From the NCBI RefSeq assembly GCF_000165425.1, contig NW_001799178.1:248001-312000 (forward strand): a stretch of 64,000 bases of DNA. Direction: 5' to 3'. Every line of letters begins with the position of its first letter. Within the stretch, counting starts at the first letter, position 1. The stretch is from Paramecium tetraurelia. Taxonomy: Eukaryota > Ciliophora > Oligohymenophorea > Peniculida > Parameciidae. The notes under the pieces are model-generated. The model saw only the letters and a program-made list of their open reading frames with translations. It was not told the DNA's origin and made no database searches. Positions 26,160 to 37,353 of this stretch are shown here, one piece after another. A program made the translations under genes and the position numbers.

Positions 26160-27748
26160 TCATTATACAAATACAATACTTTCTTTAGAAATATTTTATT
26201 TAGATGATCTTACTTTTTTGATTTTAATCGATGATGAAGATGTATCTATTAGATTAGATGATGTTTTTCCAATGATTGTAGTTTCACTGCTTTTCTATTT
26301 TTTTATCTTTTTATTTATTGTATTCTTATTCTTTTTTTTGAATAAACCTTTTGATGTAAGAGTCTCTTTATTTTCCGAGTGAATTTTTTAAATATTAAAG
26401 AAATCTAATGGAATATTTTTAATTAGTTTCCTCTTATTTTCAACTAGTATCTCGAAGGTTGATTATTAGTACAAACTTTCTAAATTACCACCAATCTCTA
26501 AAAATGTTCTTTTCAATTTGTAAATAGAATCATTACGTTAGCATCTGATGCAGAAACATAATCCCTTAAATAATAATAATTAAATACTTTGCATTACGGG
26601 CAAATCCAGTTGAGCCCAGAAACATCATAGTCTTTAAATTCATATTACAAACATTTAAAACAAAAATACTTTTAGCACTGAATTTAATTGTCTAATGATA
26701 ATTAATTTACTTACTTTCTATAATATAGTTAGCAGAATAGAGATCTGTATAAAATTATTGTATTTATCTTTTAGAAATTGCATATCTCTATTAGATCAGT
26801 AAATCTTCATTGAATTATTGTAATTTCATATTTGCATGATTGTATTTACATTATTATAAATCGGTTATTTCTATCATTTATCTACAACTATGACACATTT
26901 CAGTTTGAATTGAAACTATTGTTTATGATTCCTCTTGAATGTTCTATTACGAAACGCTTAACTCTAATTCTGTTTCTCGAAGTCTTTAGAAATTTAAAAA
27001 TTAATCAAATTTAAAATCAATTGGAGTTTTGCTTAAATATTTATCGAAAGTAATAGAAGCAAGATTAGCTATTTAATCAATAACTAAATTACTTTCAGAA
27101 TTATAAATGCTTTTTCCAATTGAATCCGCTACTTAATAATCTTAATAATGAATTATCAGCTTTTCTAGATTTTCTAACTCAAATTAATGATGCTAAATTC
27201 GGAATCTTGAAATCCTTAATGCAAATTGTCCTGTCTATTTAATATTATATTAATATAATAAATATCTATTGATTTCTTCTAAATGTCCTATAAGACTAAA
27301 ATTTCAAAACAGAAAAATACTTATTTAATTATTTGGTATTCTTATCCTAAACTTTTATTAAATCATCTTCCAATTCCATAATAACCTCTTGCAATTAATC
27401 AGGCAGATCTATCTTTTACTGCAAATTTTGTAATATTGAGGCTTCTTATTCTAAAATTTCCATTTATTCTTCCAAAGGTAGCAAATGCATATTTTTTAGC
27501 AAAACTTTATTTAATTCCAATCTATCTCCTAATTCTTACTAGCAAATCTTATCAATTATTTCATTCATTAATTCTTAAATTGGCTCGAATGATTTCTCTC
27601 TTTACATTAACAATAAACTTAAGTGCACTCTGATGTTATTGTCATTCAACTTCTAAAGCTAGGACCCATTTTTTCTCAAAGATTTCAATGTTTTATCTAT
27701 CTATTCCTAAATCTAAACACTTCCAAGATTAGAAGCTAAAACTAACAT
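26160..27748 (-). CDS. zf-4CXXC_R1 zinc-finger protein (505 aa)
   Basis: Introns of 25, 23 and 23 nt give exactly 506 codons. The N-terminal two thirds are helical and Gln/Glu/Leu-rich (LPLEEQMEILEQEASILQNL). The C-terminal third carries the four CXXC pairs of the R1/CDCA7-type zinc finger: MCHSCRQM, QCQKYFCFKC, WICPQCKG and LCFCIRCQRND, the same order as CHQCRQ...YCxxC...WxCPxCRGxCNCxxC in the family. The third intron (23 nt, ending AAG) falls inside the finger, and its removal is needed to make the last two pairs. A Lys/Ser-rich tail follows. Family members (CDCA7, R1 repressors, plant counterparts) act on chromatin and CDCA7 recognises methylated DNA; a nuclear role here is inference. Confidence 0.75.
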
Positions 27749-28259
27749 TAACACCTACATTTTTTATATATTTTTTTCTAAACATTTAATTGAAATCTGG
27801 TGATTCTACCATAAAATACCTGTAGGATTCACTTACTCTGGCCAAAAATCAGATGTAACAAAGAGATTCAACTATTTTTATCCATTTTTAATCATTATAT
27901 TTTTACAACTCAATAAAATGCCCTTCATTAAATCTATAAAAACTGGTTAATTTAATATAAAAATTCAATTTTTCTGAGAAGAAAACTTAAATTAATTTAT
28001 TTGATTATGCCTTCTATTCAAAGAACATTGTTATTTATTCGAACTCTAATCACGATAGAAAAAATAATTAATAAAACCAAAAATTATAATTATCAAAATT
28101 TTATAGAATTCTTAATACTCATATTTACTTAAATTACAAGAATAATACTTTACAATTATAGTTAACCTAAATAATATAGCCAATTAGCTATAAAAATTAT
28201 TATAATAAACATACTGATTTCTATAAATTTCTTCTAATTTTTACTTTCTAGATCTTTTT
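27749..28259. other. AT-rich intergenic stretch
   Basis: Nothing recognisable; upstream of the zinc-finger gene. Confidence 0.45.
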
Positions 28260-29800
28260 TCAATAACAGCCTATATAAGCTTGATAATAAAAGTTAATTC
28301 CAATTATATATACAAAGGTCTCACAAATATACTATTTCCTTACAAATGCTGAAAATAAAACTGATTGTTTTAGAAAATCTTCATATCAAAATAATTCTAC
28401 AAGCTTCAATTACATATTTTAGATTTTTGTAAAAATTATTTCATTATTATCCAGTAGAGTGCAGCCATCTATAAAATATCCTATTCTTTTATTAATAAAA
28501 TGAAAGTTTGAGGATGCAGATAATTTCAAAATTGAAATTACAACGAAAGTGAATTACGATAAGTTTTGTCAATCAATTTCTATTCTGAAATAATGAATTA
28601 AGAGATTCATATTTATTAGGATCATTTTAATTGGAATTCTGATTGTTTATATTCCGTCATCAATCACAAAAACTCAGGCTTTGTTTTAGAAATTGAGTAA
28701 AATATCCAATATATGCTGTTGATGTTAGAATTAATTTTATATCTCTCACTAAAATAAATTAATGTGTATAAAGGAATTCTGATATATAAGCTCACATAAG
28801 TGTTGATATACACTGCTTGTCAAAATACAAGCTTACCAAAGAGTCCTATTATTGTGATAAATATCTACTTATAATTAAGCATAATAATTTAATTATTATT
28901 TCATGTTTCTTTGCTTCTTTATTTTTTAAATATTTGATACTTAAAATTCATGCTGATTTTTTCCAAACTTAAAATATTCATATCCAACTATGTAAAGAGA
29001 ATAAGACTTATTGTGTTAATTTATTCATAGCTCCATTTGTGAAAGTAATTTATTTTTGTGACCAATAAATGTTCGAAATATACATTATTCCCAAGATGAA
29101 GTGTCCAATTTCAATATTTTAATGAATTGAAAACAAAGGAGTTTTCTATTCTTAATTTTTATTATAATTTTTATAAACATCACTTTATACTACATTATTA
29201 TCAATTGCATATAAAACATGTAAGTTCATTAAATATTTAAGAAAGATTGAGATTATTTTGAAAATTTTATACTTTTAATCTACAATATAAGTTCCATAAA
29301 TTGGAAATAATTTAGCACTCTTGATCAAAATATTAAATCAGACTTCAAATTATAAAAGTATTTCTTAGTTAAATAAAATACTTAAATATCATACACTTAT
29401 CCATAATCCGATTTTTTACCCTATTCTTAAATCATAAACAACTACTAATTTGAAATAATAAAACTTGAAACACATTAAAAATTTCAGGTTTAAATGGAAT
29501 TCAAATATTTTATTCCAAAATTGGATTCAATCTCATTGATAAAGAGACTCAAAATTTTGGAGAATTTATTTTAGTAATTAGTTTTACTTTTATGCTCTTT
29601 TTCATTTCAGCGCAAAAAATTTAGAACAATTCTCAAAGCTAACACTTTTTCATTTTATAAGGTCATTATTGAACTATAATAGCATTTAATTTTAATAAAT
29701 ACATTTGGATTCTCAATTAAAATATCCTTATAATTAGTTTTATTTTGATAATAATGCTGTTCAGCGAAAGGTTGAATTTAAAATTAAAATTTGATTAATA
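28260..29800 (-). pseudogene. Broken or unresolved membrane-protein gene
   Basis: Several minus-strand segments read like one protein but lie in different frames. The parts, in coding order: about 29620-29790 (IENPNVFIKIKCYYSSIM), 28985-29320 (KLFPIYGTYIVDQKYK, hydrophobic IISIFLKYLMNLHVLYA, TPLFSIHQNIEIG), 28569-28882 (MLNYKQIFITIIGLFAVY, then IRIPLYTLIYFSERYK) and 28260-28545 (INKRIGYFIDGCTLLDN, then an in-frame TGA at 28386-28388 with coding-like sequence continuing). Some joints could be small introns, but not all have GT...AG solutions I can see. A decaying multipass membrane protein is the simplest reading. No named family recognised. Confidence 0.4.
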
Positions 29801-30134
29801 CACATCAAATCACTTTTATAGATCACTTACATAATTTCATAGAAAGGTCACAAAGAAGAACGAAATTTTTAACTCTATCCTAATGGTATTTTCACCTTGA
29901 TCAGAGAAATAATAAATAATAAATATAATTGGGTTCTTCGATCCTTATTTACAGAGACACTTTAAAATTAAGAATTCTTTAAATTAAAAATAGAGATATA
30001 TTCAGTAGATAGAAATTTTCTTTTATTTTATTTTCTCTAAATTATTTGTGATTATAATATTACACTTCTTAATACATCATGTATGAATTTTAATATATAT
30101 TTATTGTTACATATAAAAATTTATCTGTTAAAAT

Positions 30135-30410
30135 ATGAACTTGTCAGATATTAAAAGATCATCCAGTGTAGGCAAATCAATTAACACTCAGTCAACGTAC
30201 TCTTCAAAAGGCTCAAATAAATTTACTTACTTTACTGAAACAAAGAGCAAAAAAATTGATAAATCGATTAATGTTCCTTTAAACAGTTGGAGAGAGTTGT
30301 CCTTATTCGAATTGGTTGATGAAGCAATAATTTTGTTAAAAGAAAACAAATCCGCAATTAATGATTAATAAAAAGTGTAATTAGCATTAATATCTAGTTT
30401 AAGAGATTGA
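30135..30410 (+). CDS. Small Ser/Lys-rich ORF, possibly the 5' part of a broken gene
   Basis: Ninety-one residues starting MNLSDIKRSSSVGKS, with an ordered-looking middle (NSWRELSLFELVDEAIILL). It ends in TGA at 30408-30410, but the same frame continues with coding-like sequence (LRNTKTSNKLIKQSK) for about 80 more codons. There is no GT near the TGA to splice it out. Either a short protein or a pseudogene remnant. Function unknown. Confidence 0.45.
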
Positions 30411-31956
30411 TTACGCAATACCAAAACTTCAAATAAACTAATCAAATAAAGCAAATGCTATTCTAATAAAGATCTAGAATAATTAAAACTAATATAGAAA
30501 ATATAATATTGTCATAAAACGACTTTTAAAATTATTTATAAGGAGTATAAAAATGACATAATTTTTCATTATTTTTTAAGCTAACTGACAAGAAATTATT
30601 TTCATCCTTTCTAATATTATAATACATTTTTTTCAAGATAGATTTTCAAAAAATTATAATAATGAAATTTAGCCTTGAAGTTAAAATATTCCAACATATT
30701 AATATCCATATTTTCAGTCATTAAATATAATAAAAGTAGAGCTCAGTTTAAGAATAAATCATATGAAAAATATAATTATTATTTAGAAAATAATAAATTT
30801 TATCATACACAAGTTTCATCCTACTAAATTTTGATAATAATTACAAAGATCACTTAAAATTTATGGCTAACATTTAGAGATTCTAATTGTTCTTCAATTT
30901 AAGGGAATTCTAAAATCGAGTTCGAATAATAGGTTCAATTATTATTTGATCTGAAATCCATTACTCATTAAATGGAATTAATTTTACTTATCTTACTATG
31001 ATACAACAGATTTACAATTATTTTCATAATATATAATTGAAATTAAAAGGGTTTGTTCAGATTTAAAATATTGAAATTTCCGTGAAATTTTGATAGTTTA
31101 AATAGATATTAAATAATATGATAAAGAAATGAAGCATTTATTACATATTAGATACATAATAACACAATTATAATTATATTGAGAGTCTAAATCTATAAAT
31201 TAAACTAAGATATAATCTAAGTCTAAATATTAACATCTCTAAATTAATATATCTTTCTGAATTTTATTTATTTTAATACAGATTATCTTAAAATGTTAAT
31301 ACAAGTCATTTTAATTATAAATTTGAAAGGTTGCTTAACTAAACTGTTAATAAATTTTCTTACTTTGATAAGTACAATTTGGGAAGAGTGCTTTTAACTG
31401 TTACCCAATTGGCATCTAACTTGATCCAAAATTAATCTAGAGAATTGTTAATTTTTTTTTGACTTAATGTATTATATAACATCAAATGTTATTGTATTGT
31501 TGTCTCTATTATTTATTTCAGATATCCTTTGGCAACTTAAAGTTTTTAGGATAATCAATAAAAAATTACTTATTATTTGAAGCTAATTGCTGTAAGTTGA
31601 CATTTCTATTTCAATATTTTCAAATTATTCATACTTTAATAAGATTTCATTTTATATGTTATTTGTTCTAATTAGCCTGCTGATTTCTATATATTCATCT
31701 GGTTCTTTTTGTCTGGGTATGCAATTATAAATTTCATTGATTTCTGCGTTTAGATATTAGCCTACTTATTTCATGCAGAAATCTATAGATAGTTGTTAAT
31801 TTTATGTGTTATCACTCTCTAGAGATGCTAAAATAAGGCTTTTTATTTAGCTTATCAGTATAAATCCTTAGGGTAGGCTTTAATTTAGTGACACACTTTA
31901 TAATGAAATTTTAGGGGGCTCTTGCAATTAATTATTTTTTTTATAAAACGGATAGA
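30411..31956. other. Gene-poor AT-rich stretch
   Basis: Apart from the frame continuing past 30410, no gene is supported on either strand up to the signal peptide of the next gene. Confidence 0.4.
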
Positions 31957-34900
31957 ATGAGAACAAAACATCTAGTTTTATTAGGTGTTATCATAATGCA
32001 GGGTATTATATCTTCAAAAACTGGTTAGTTTGCTTTGTGCAAGCAGTGCACTATGATTTGACAACACTTTTGGATTAACAAAATGAACTTGACTGTGACA
32101 ATACTGATTTTGTTTAAATGCTTGAAGACTTTGATTCTTGGAGTGAAATAATAGAATTGTTACAAGGAGGGTAATTGGATGCAGAAATGAAGCAACTACA
32201 AGAGCTTTCTGATTTCACTAATGAAATGATATCAGGTAAATCATTTGACCAAAAAGTTAGCAAATCCAGATGATTTGATGGAAGATCAATAATACGATGA
32301 GTAGTTAGAGTAGATGGATGGGTAATTGTAGACAATTCAAAACTAATACAATGGTCCTCAAAGAAAATTCTTATTCGAATAAAGCAGACAAATTTCAGAC
32401 TAAATCAGAAGGGTGATTCAATCAAGTATTTTATACTATTAATGATTTTCATAGGATCCTTCGAATAAAAGAGATCATAATTGGCTATGTTATATGGATT
32501 GATTGAATATTTATTGAAACAAATTTCTAGAGTATAAAACCAATATTAATAAACAACATAACCTTAACCAAGAGCTCAACCCTAATAAGCTCAACCTTAA
32601 CCACAATAGAGAATAAAGGAATAAAAAGAAAGATTTATAGTCTAAAAAGATAAATGCAGTGATAGATAGATATAAAGAAAAGTGTCTAAATAGAGAGTAG
32701 TCCCTGGAAATTATAGATAAAATGATCATCCAGTGCCAGAAGAAGTAGGCTGTGACATCCCATATCCATAATAAAGATAACCTAAATGTGTTGTCGGTTC
32801 AGATATCGTTTTAACAAGTTCAATCTCTGCTGATTAACCAACCGTTTCAACAGAAGTTAAAAAATTAAAAGACGTTAACGAATATGGTTTTGGTTTTTGG
32901 ATGAGATTCTTAACATTATATCCAGAATAATTGTAAAATGGCTTAACTGATTAATCTTACTTTGTCGCTAAATTGACAAAGAACTAATAGGATGGAGATG
33001 ATAAGATTGGCGATAGATTATTAACCGTATTCTAAACTTAAGAATAATATATCTTCAGTGCTTAACACGATAAACCTGAAAGAAAAGAAGCCACAGCTGC
33101 TATAGTATTTGGAGATATCGAAGCAGTTTGGACATACGTTTATTACAGTTACTCAGCCTTTTCATAATAAGCTATCGGTTTCTACAAACAATCAAACAGT
33201 CAATTAGTTAAATAAGTCACATTGCCAGCATCTTAAGGAACTCCTTAGTATTTGAGATTTGTTTTGGGAGGTCAATATTTCAATTTCCCAGGATTCAATG
33301 GATAAATAAGCAGACCAGTCTTAGCAATTGGTTTTGGAACATATTTGATTAATGAATAAGAATTCTTGTAATATGCTATATCATGCAATCCTCAACCATA
33401 TGTTGCACCATAAAAATTGATTCCATATTAATTTGTAAGAGATTCCAAATATGTCGACATTGAAGATAACAATGCACCACCCACATAAGAATTTATTGAT
33501 TTGTTGTTACCAGATGAATATGCAGTTTAAGGTTGGTTCAAATGGGAGGAAACAGATTTGTAAGAGAACTGGCACACCATGTTCAGATTATCTAATACAC
33601 CCATTAGAAAATAATAAATCTTATTAGGTGAAAGAGTCTTGTCTGCTTGGTTAGGTAAACCAAAGGGAGGTTAAATCCATTTCTCAACATATTCATATGC
33701 TAACATGAAAGGATCTGGTAACCCTAATGCTCATCAATATGTCCAACATTAAGATCAACATTTACACTGGCATTTTGTTTACTTTGGATACAGCAGAGAT
33801 TAAAGAAAGGCATATGCTTAAGTCTTATTCAAACATGTTCATGCCAAATCTTTGAGTTTCGTCAATGTCAATCACTTTGTGTCACCAAAGCATTATTTCT
33901 ACTTTGGAAGAGAAAGACAATTCCCAGTCTACAGTGGATTCATGGCCTACCTTGAAGTATTCTTCTGCAAAGGATCTTACTTAACAAATGTTAAGCCAGC
34001 TTTGAGACCAGTACCAACACCACCACCCCCTAAAAAGAGATGTGTTGAAGGACCAAACAGAATCATCAATGCTAAATATGATAAAGGACCAGTTGTTCAT
34101 GTCGAATTGCACAAAGATGATTTGAAAGATACTACTTAATATGGTTATGGATTCTGGTTCAGATACACTGGTTTGGCAGGTGGATAATATGAAGGTGCAA
34201 GACCAGATTGGTCATTGATTGCTAGACTTACAAACAAGAAAGAAACACCAAAAGATATTAGAGATGGTTTATTAACTATTTTCTAAGGAAAAGTTGGTTT
34301 CTTCTACATCACAGCTAATAATAAGGCTAAGAAATTAGTTGAATTAGCTTAACCATTTGGAGATATTGAAGGAGTTTGGATTTACACCTATTTCAGTTAC
34401 ACTAGATATAAGGCCATTGCATTCTATTAAATTGAAAATTAAGCTCCAATCACCTTAGAAGCTAAAGTTACACATCCATGAATGGGAATAATTGTTATTC
34501 TAAGTTGGTGGAAAGGATCCATAAAATAGATACTATTCATTCAATGGTTAATTCCATAGACCAGTCTTAAGATTAGGATCAGGATCATTCTTTGATACAT
34601 TAGAAGAATACAATCCATTCTGTTTAAGTTGCAATCCTCAACCATAAAAGGATTGTTCAAGTAAAGGTTTGATTAGAGCAGTCTCAGCCAAGGCTTCATA
34701 ATTCAATGGAAATCCAGTTAATTCTGGTGACAGATTTGGAACAACTGAATAATACTCTGTTCAAGGATGGTTCAAATGGAATGGTAAGACATCTGGAAAA
34801 GATTAATTGTTATTCAGATTGACATCAACTCTAGCTGGTGAAGATGCTCTCAATTTTGATACACTCAGTTGTTACTTCGATACTAGAGATTAAACTCTTA

Positions 34901-35538
34901 ACTTCTACACATATACCTACACTGATTAATTAGGGTAATTAATATATATTTATGAAATATTAGATCTGGAAACCCAGAAGTTAGATAGATTGTTGAAGGA
35001 AAAACCTTTGTCAAAGATTGGTTCCATATTTACTTTGCTTATTCTAGAAAGAGTAGATAAGCTGATGTCATTGTTGAACATTCATAAGGAAAGGGAGCTT
35101 TGTCATTCAAGAATGTCAACCATTATGTTGCTCCATCACTTATTCTTTACTATGGAAAAGATCAATTGACAGATGCTTTCGAAGGATTTATTCAAGGATT
35201 GAATCTTTTCGCATGCGACATTACTTATCAACCAACTCCTAAGCCAGTCGAAGATTGCACACCAATGAAAGAGTATTAAATTCTGTTATTTTAATAGTCC
35301 AATCTGTTTAGCTGGTGATTAATATGAAAATGTTTCATTGACCAATATTGAAAACGTTGTTCAAGAATTAGAGAAAAGAAAGTAATTGATGTAAGATAAG
35401 TAATTTGTTTTACCAACTACTTAATGCTTCTGTTTCCCATAATAAGGAAAGAAAGTTCTTCCATAAAGATAAGAAGGTTTGCTTGAAATCTACGATGATG
35501 ATGAGGAACCTTAATAATAAGATGTCGTTGAAGTATGA
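31957..35538 (+). CDS. Large secreted protein with repeated jelly-roll (ConA/LamG-like) modules; one apparent 1-nt frameshift
   Basis: Signal peptide (MRTKHLVLLGVIIMQGIIS), a helical N-terminal part, a Gln/Pro-rich linker (QPQPRAQPQQAQPQPQ), then two long homologous halves. Each starts with YGFGFWMRF or YGYGFWFRY, has GDIEAVWTYVYYSYS or GDIEGVWIYTYFSYT, then PVLAIGFG or PVLRLGSG, then VQGWFKW and WHFVYFGYSR or WFHIYFAYSR, ending in a Cys. The beta-rich, Trp/Tyr-spaced pattern is that of ConA-like lectin/LamG jelly rolls; this is inference from pattern. Five introns (23, 25, 29, 29, 25 nt) leave a length one base too long, and the frame breaks at about 34474-34476 while both sides remain conserved with the first repeat. 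Corrected length is about 1149 residues. Probably cell-surface or secretory-granule. Confidence 0.7.
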
Positions 35539-35925
35539 GTGTGTCATTGATATTATAATAAAACCATTATCAATAAAACTATTAATGAAATCAAATATTT
35601 TGGTTTTAATTACTAATGCATTATTTATTTATATCTAGTTTTTACATATATGGGCAGAGTCGTTCTTTTATATATAAGATAGTTATTATGTTCTTAAATA
35701 CAATTGCGAAAAGATTTTAGAATACACAAACTTAAGAACATTTAAACTTTAAATATTTCTATTATTAAATAGCGATTTTATAAATTTTGTATATCCTACT
35801 TAGTTTATTTATTTTAACATTAAGGTAATACTATCAACAACTGTCGTTGAACATTTCTTTAATTTTAATTTTAATCTCTATAATATATTTTTTCATTCTT
35901 GATGAAACTTCTCTTAATATATTTT
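35539..35925. other. Intergenic stretch
   Basis: Nothing recognisable; 3' of the repeat protein and promoter side of the next gene. Confidence 0.5.
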
Positions 35926-36967
35926 ATGTAATAAATAAATTTTACTCAAAATGAAATCTCTCACTAAAATTAATTTACTCTTGATGAATAATCAAAAAAA
36001 TATCAAGTTAAAGAGTCAAATGAGTTATAACAATTCAATCCTTTAGGACTGTCCTTATATTTGGAAGCTAATTGCCAACAAGATGTAATAGCAAAACAAT
36101 TATTTTCTCAAATTTTGAAAATGATTGAAGATAAATTGTATGAAATAGAATAAAGATTGGATAATCGAGAATATTTAAATGCCTAAATTAACTTATTGAA
36201 GTTACCCGACTAATATGCTGCATAAGAATACAATGATGATCTATAATCAGATCAAATTAAATAAAGTATAGAAAAAAATTATTTAGGAAAATTTAGTGAT
36301 TTATCTAATCTTGACGCAATTTCTCCTCAAATAGAACAAAAATTCGATATAGATCAGAAATCATCAAAAAAGCCTTTTAGATCTCGTTCGTCAGCCGATA
36401 GAGCCAAGACTGTAACAATTAGAACTGATATCAAAAATACATCTAATACAGATGAATTATGTTAAAAAATGGAATAATTTTAGAATAAATTATGGCTATT
36501 AACAGAATAAATGAATTAAATATCATAACAGGAAAGTTAATTTGAATAGCTAATAAATGATGAAATAAAAGATAGTTAAGATAGGCTAATTTAAAATGAA
36601 TAAGTTATTAAGTAACTATATTCAACAAATTAAGAAATAACCGAAAATTAAAGAGAATTTCTAACACATTTATCATAGGCAAGATAGGAAATTAAGTAAC
36701 AAATCTATTACATATCTTAGTTATTTTTCATCAGAATTAACTCGATTTTAATAGGAGAATAAGATGATAATGTAATAGTTGGAGTAAAATTATTTGGAGA
36801 TTTAAAAATAAATTAAGGAGAATAAGAATGAAATAACTTTATAAAAATCATGTTTAGAATGTATTGATAATGATTTTCTGGTGCTTTTAAAGAAATTTAA
36901 AGACTTATATCACGAACTTGCCAAAAAAAAATTTGATTCTAGCTAATAAAGGAAGCCTCTTTAATGA
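35926..36967 (+). CDS. Coiled-coil protein (338 aa)
   Basis: One 25-nt intron gives exactly 339 codons. The start ATG at 35926 is immediately followed by two TAA glutamine codons (MQQINFTQNEISH). Helical segments (QILKMIEDKLYEIEQRLDN; EQMNQISQQESQFEQLINDE) flank a basic, Ser-rich stretch (SSKKPFRSRSSADRAKTV). The C-terminal helix reads NDFLVLLKKFKDLYHELAKK. No named family. Cytoskeletal or centrosomal association would fit the composition but is not shown. Confidence 0.65.
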
Positions 36968-37353
36968 ATATTATTAAAATAATTCATTATTAGATTACCC
37001 TCTTCTCCACTATTTCCTAAAAATTATAGTTATTGTTTTTTGTTGCAGAAATTGATCTTATGTAAATAAATGTTGAAAAATAAATTTCCATTAAATTATA
37101 TCCTAAACAATCATTATCTAAAATGCCATAAACAAAATTATAAAATCAAATAACTTCATTCTAGAACATTTTTTTAGTGATTTTTCTAATGAAAATCGTA
37201 AGACTCTAATTTTGTCCATCATCTTCATATTCAAATATGTTGCACTTAATTCTATGCTTAAGCTTTCTGTTTAGTCTTTAATAGAAAGTTAAAGATTTAA
37301 ACCTTACTTTATAAATAATTATTTTTCATTTTAAGTTTAGTTTTTATATAAAA
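36968..37353. other. Intergenic stretch
   Basis: Nothing recognisable; contains the promoter of the receiver-kinase gene. Confidence 0.5.

Noticed and set aside
26110-26382. Plus-strand ORF with a Phe/Leu-rich hydrophobic stretch, looking like a membrane protein
   Set aside because: It is antisense to the Lys/Ser-rich tail of the zf-4CXXC_R1 gene, whose spliced frame is exactly divisible by three.
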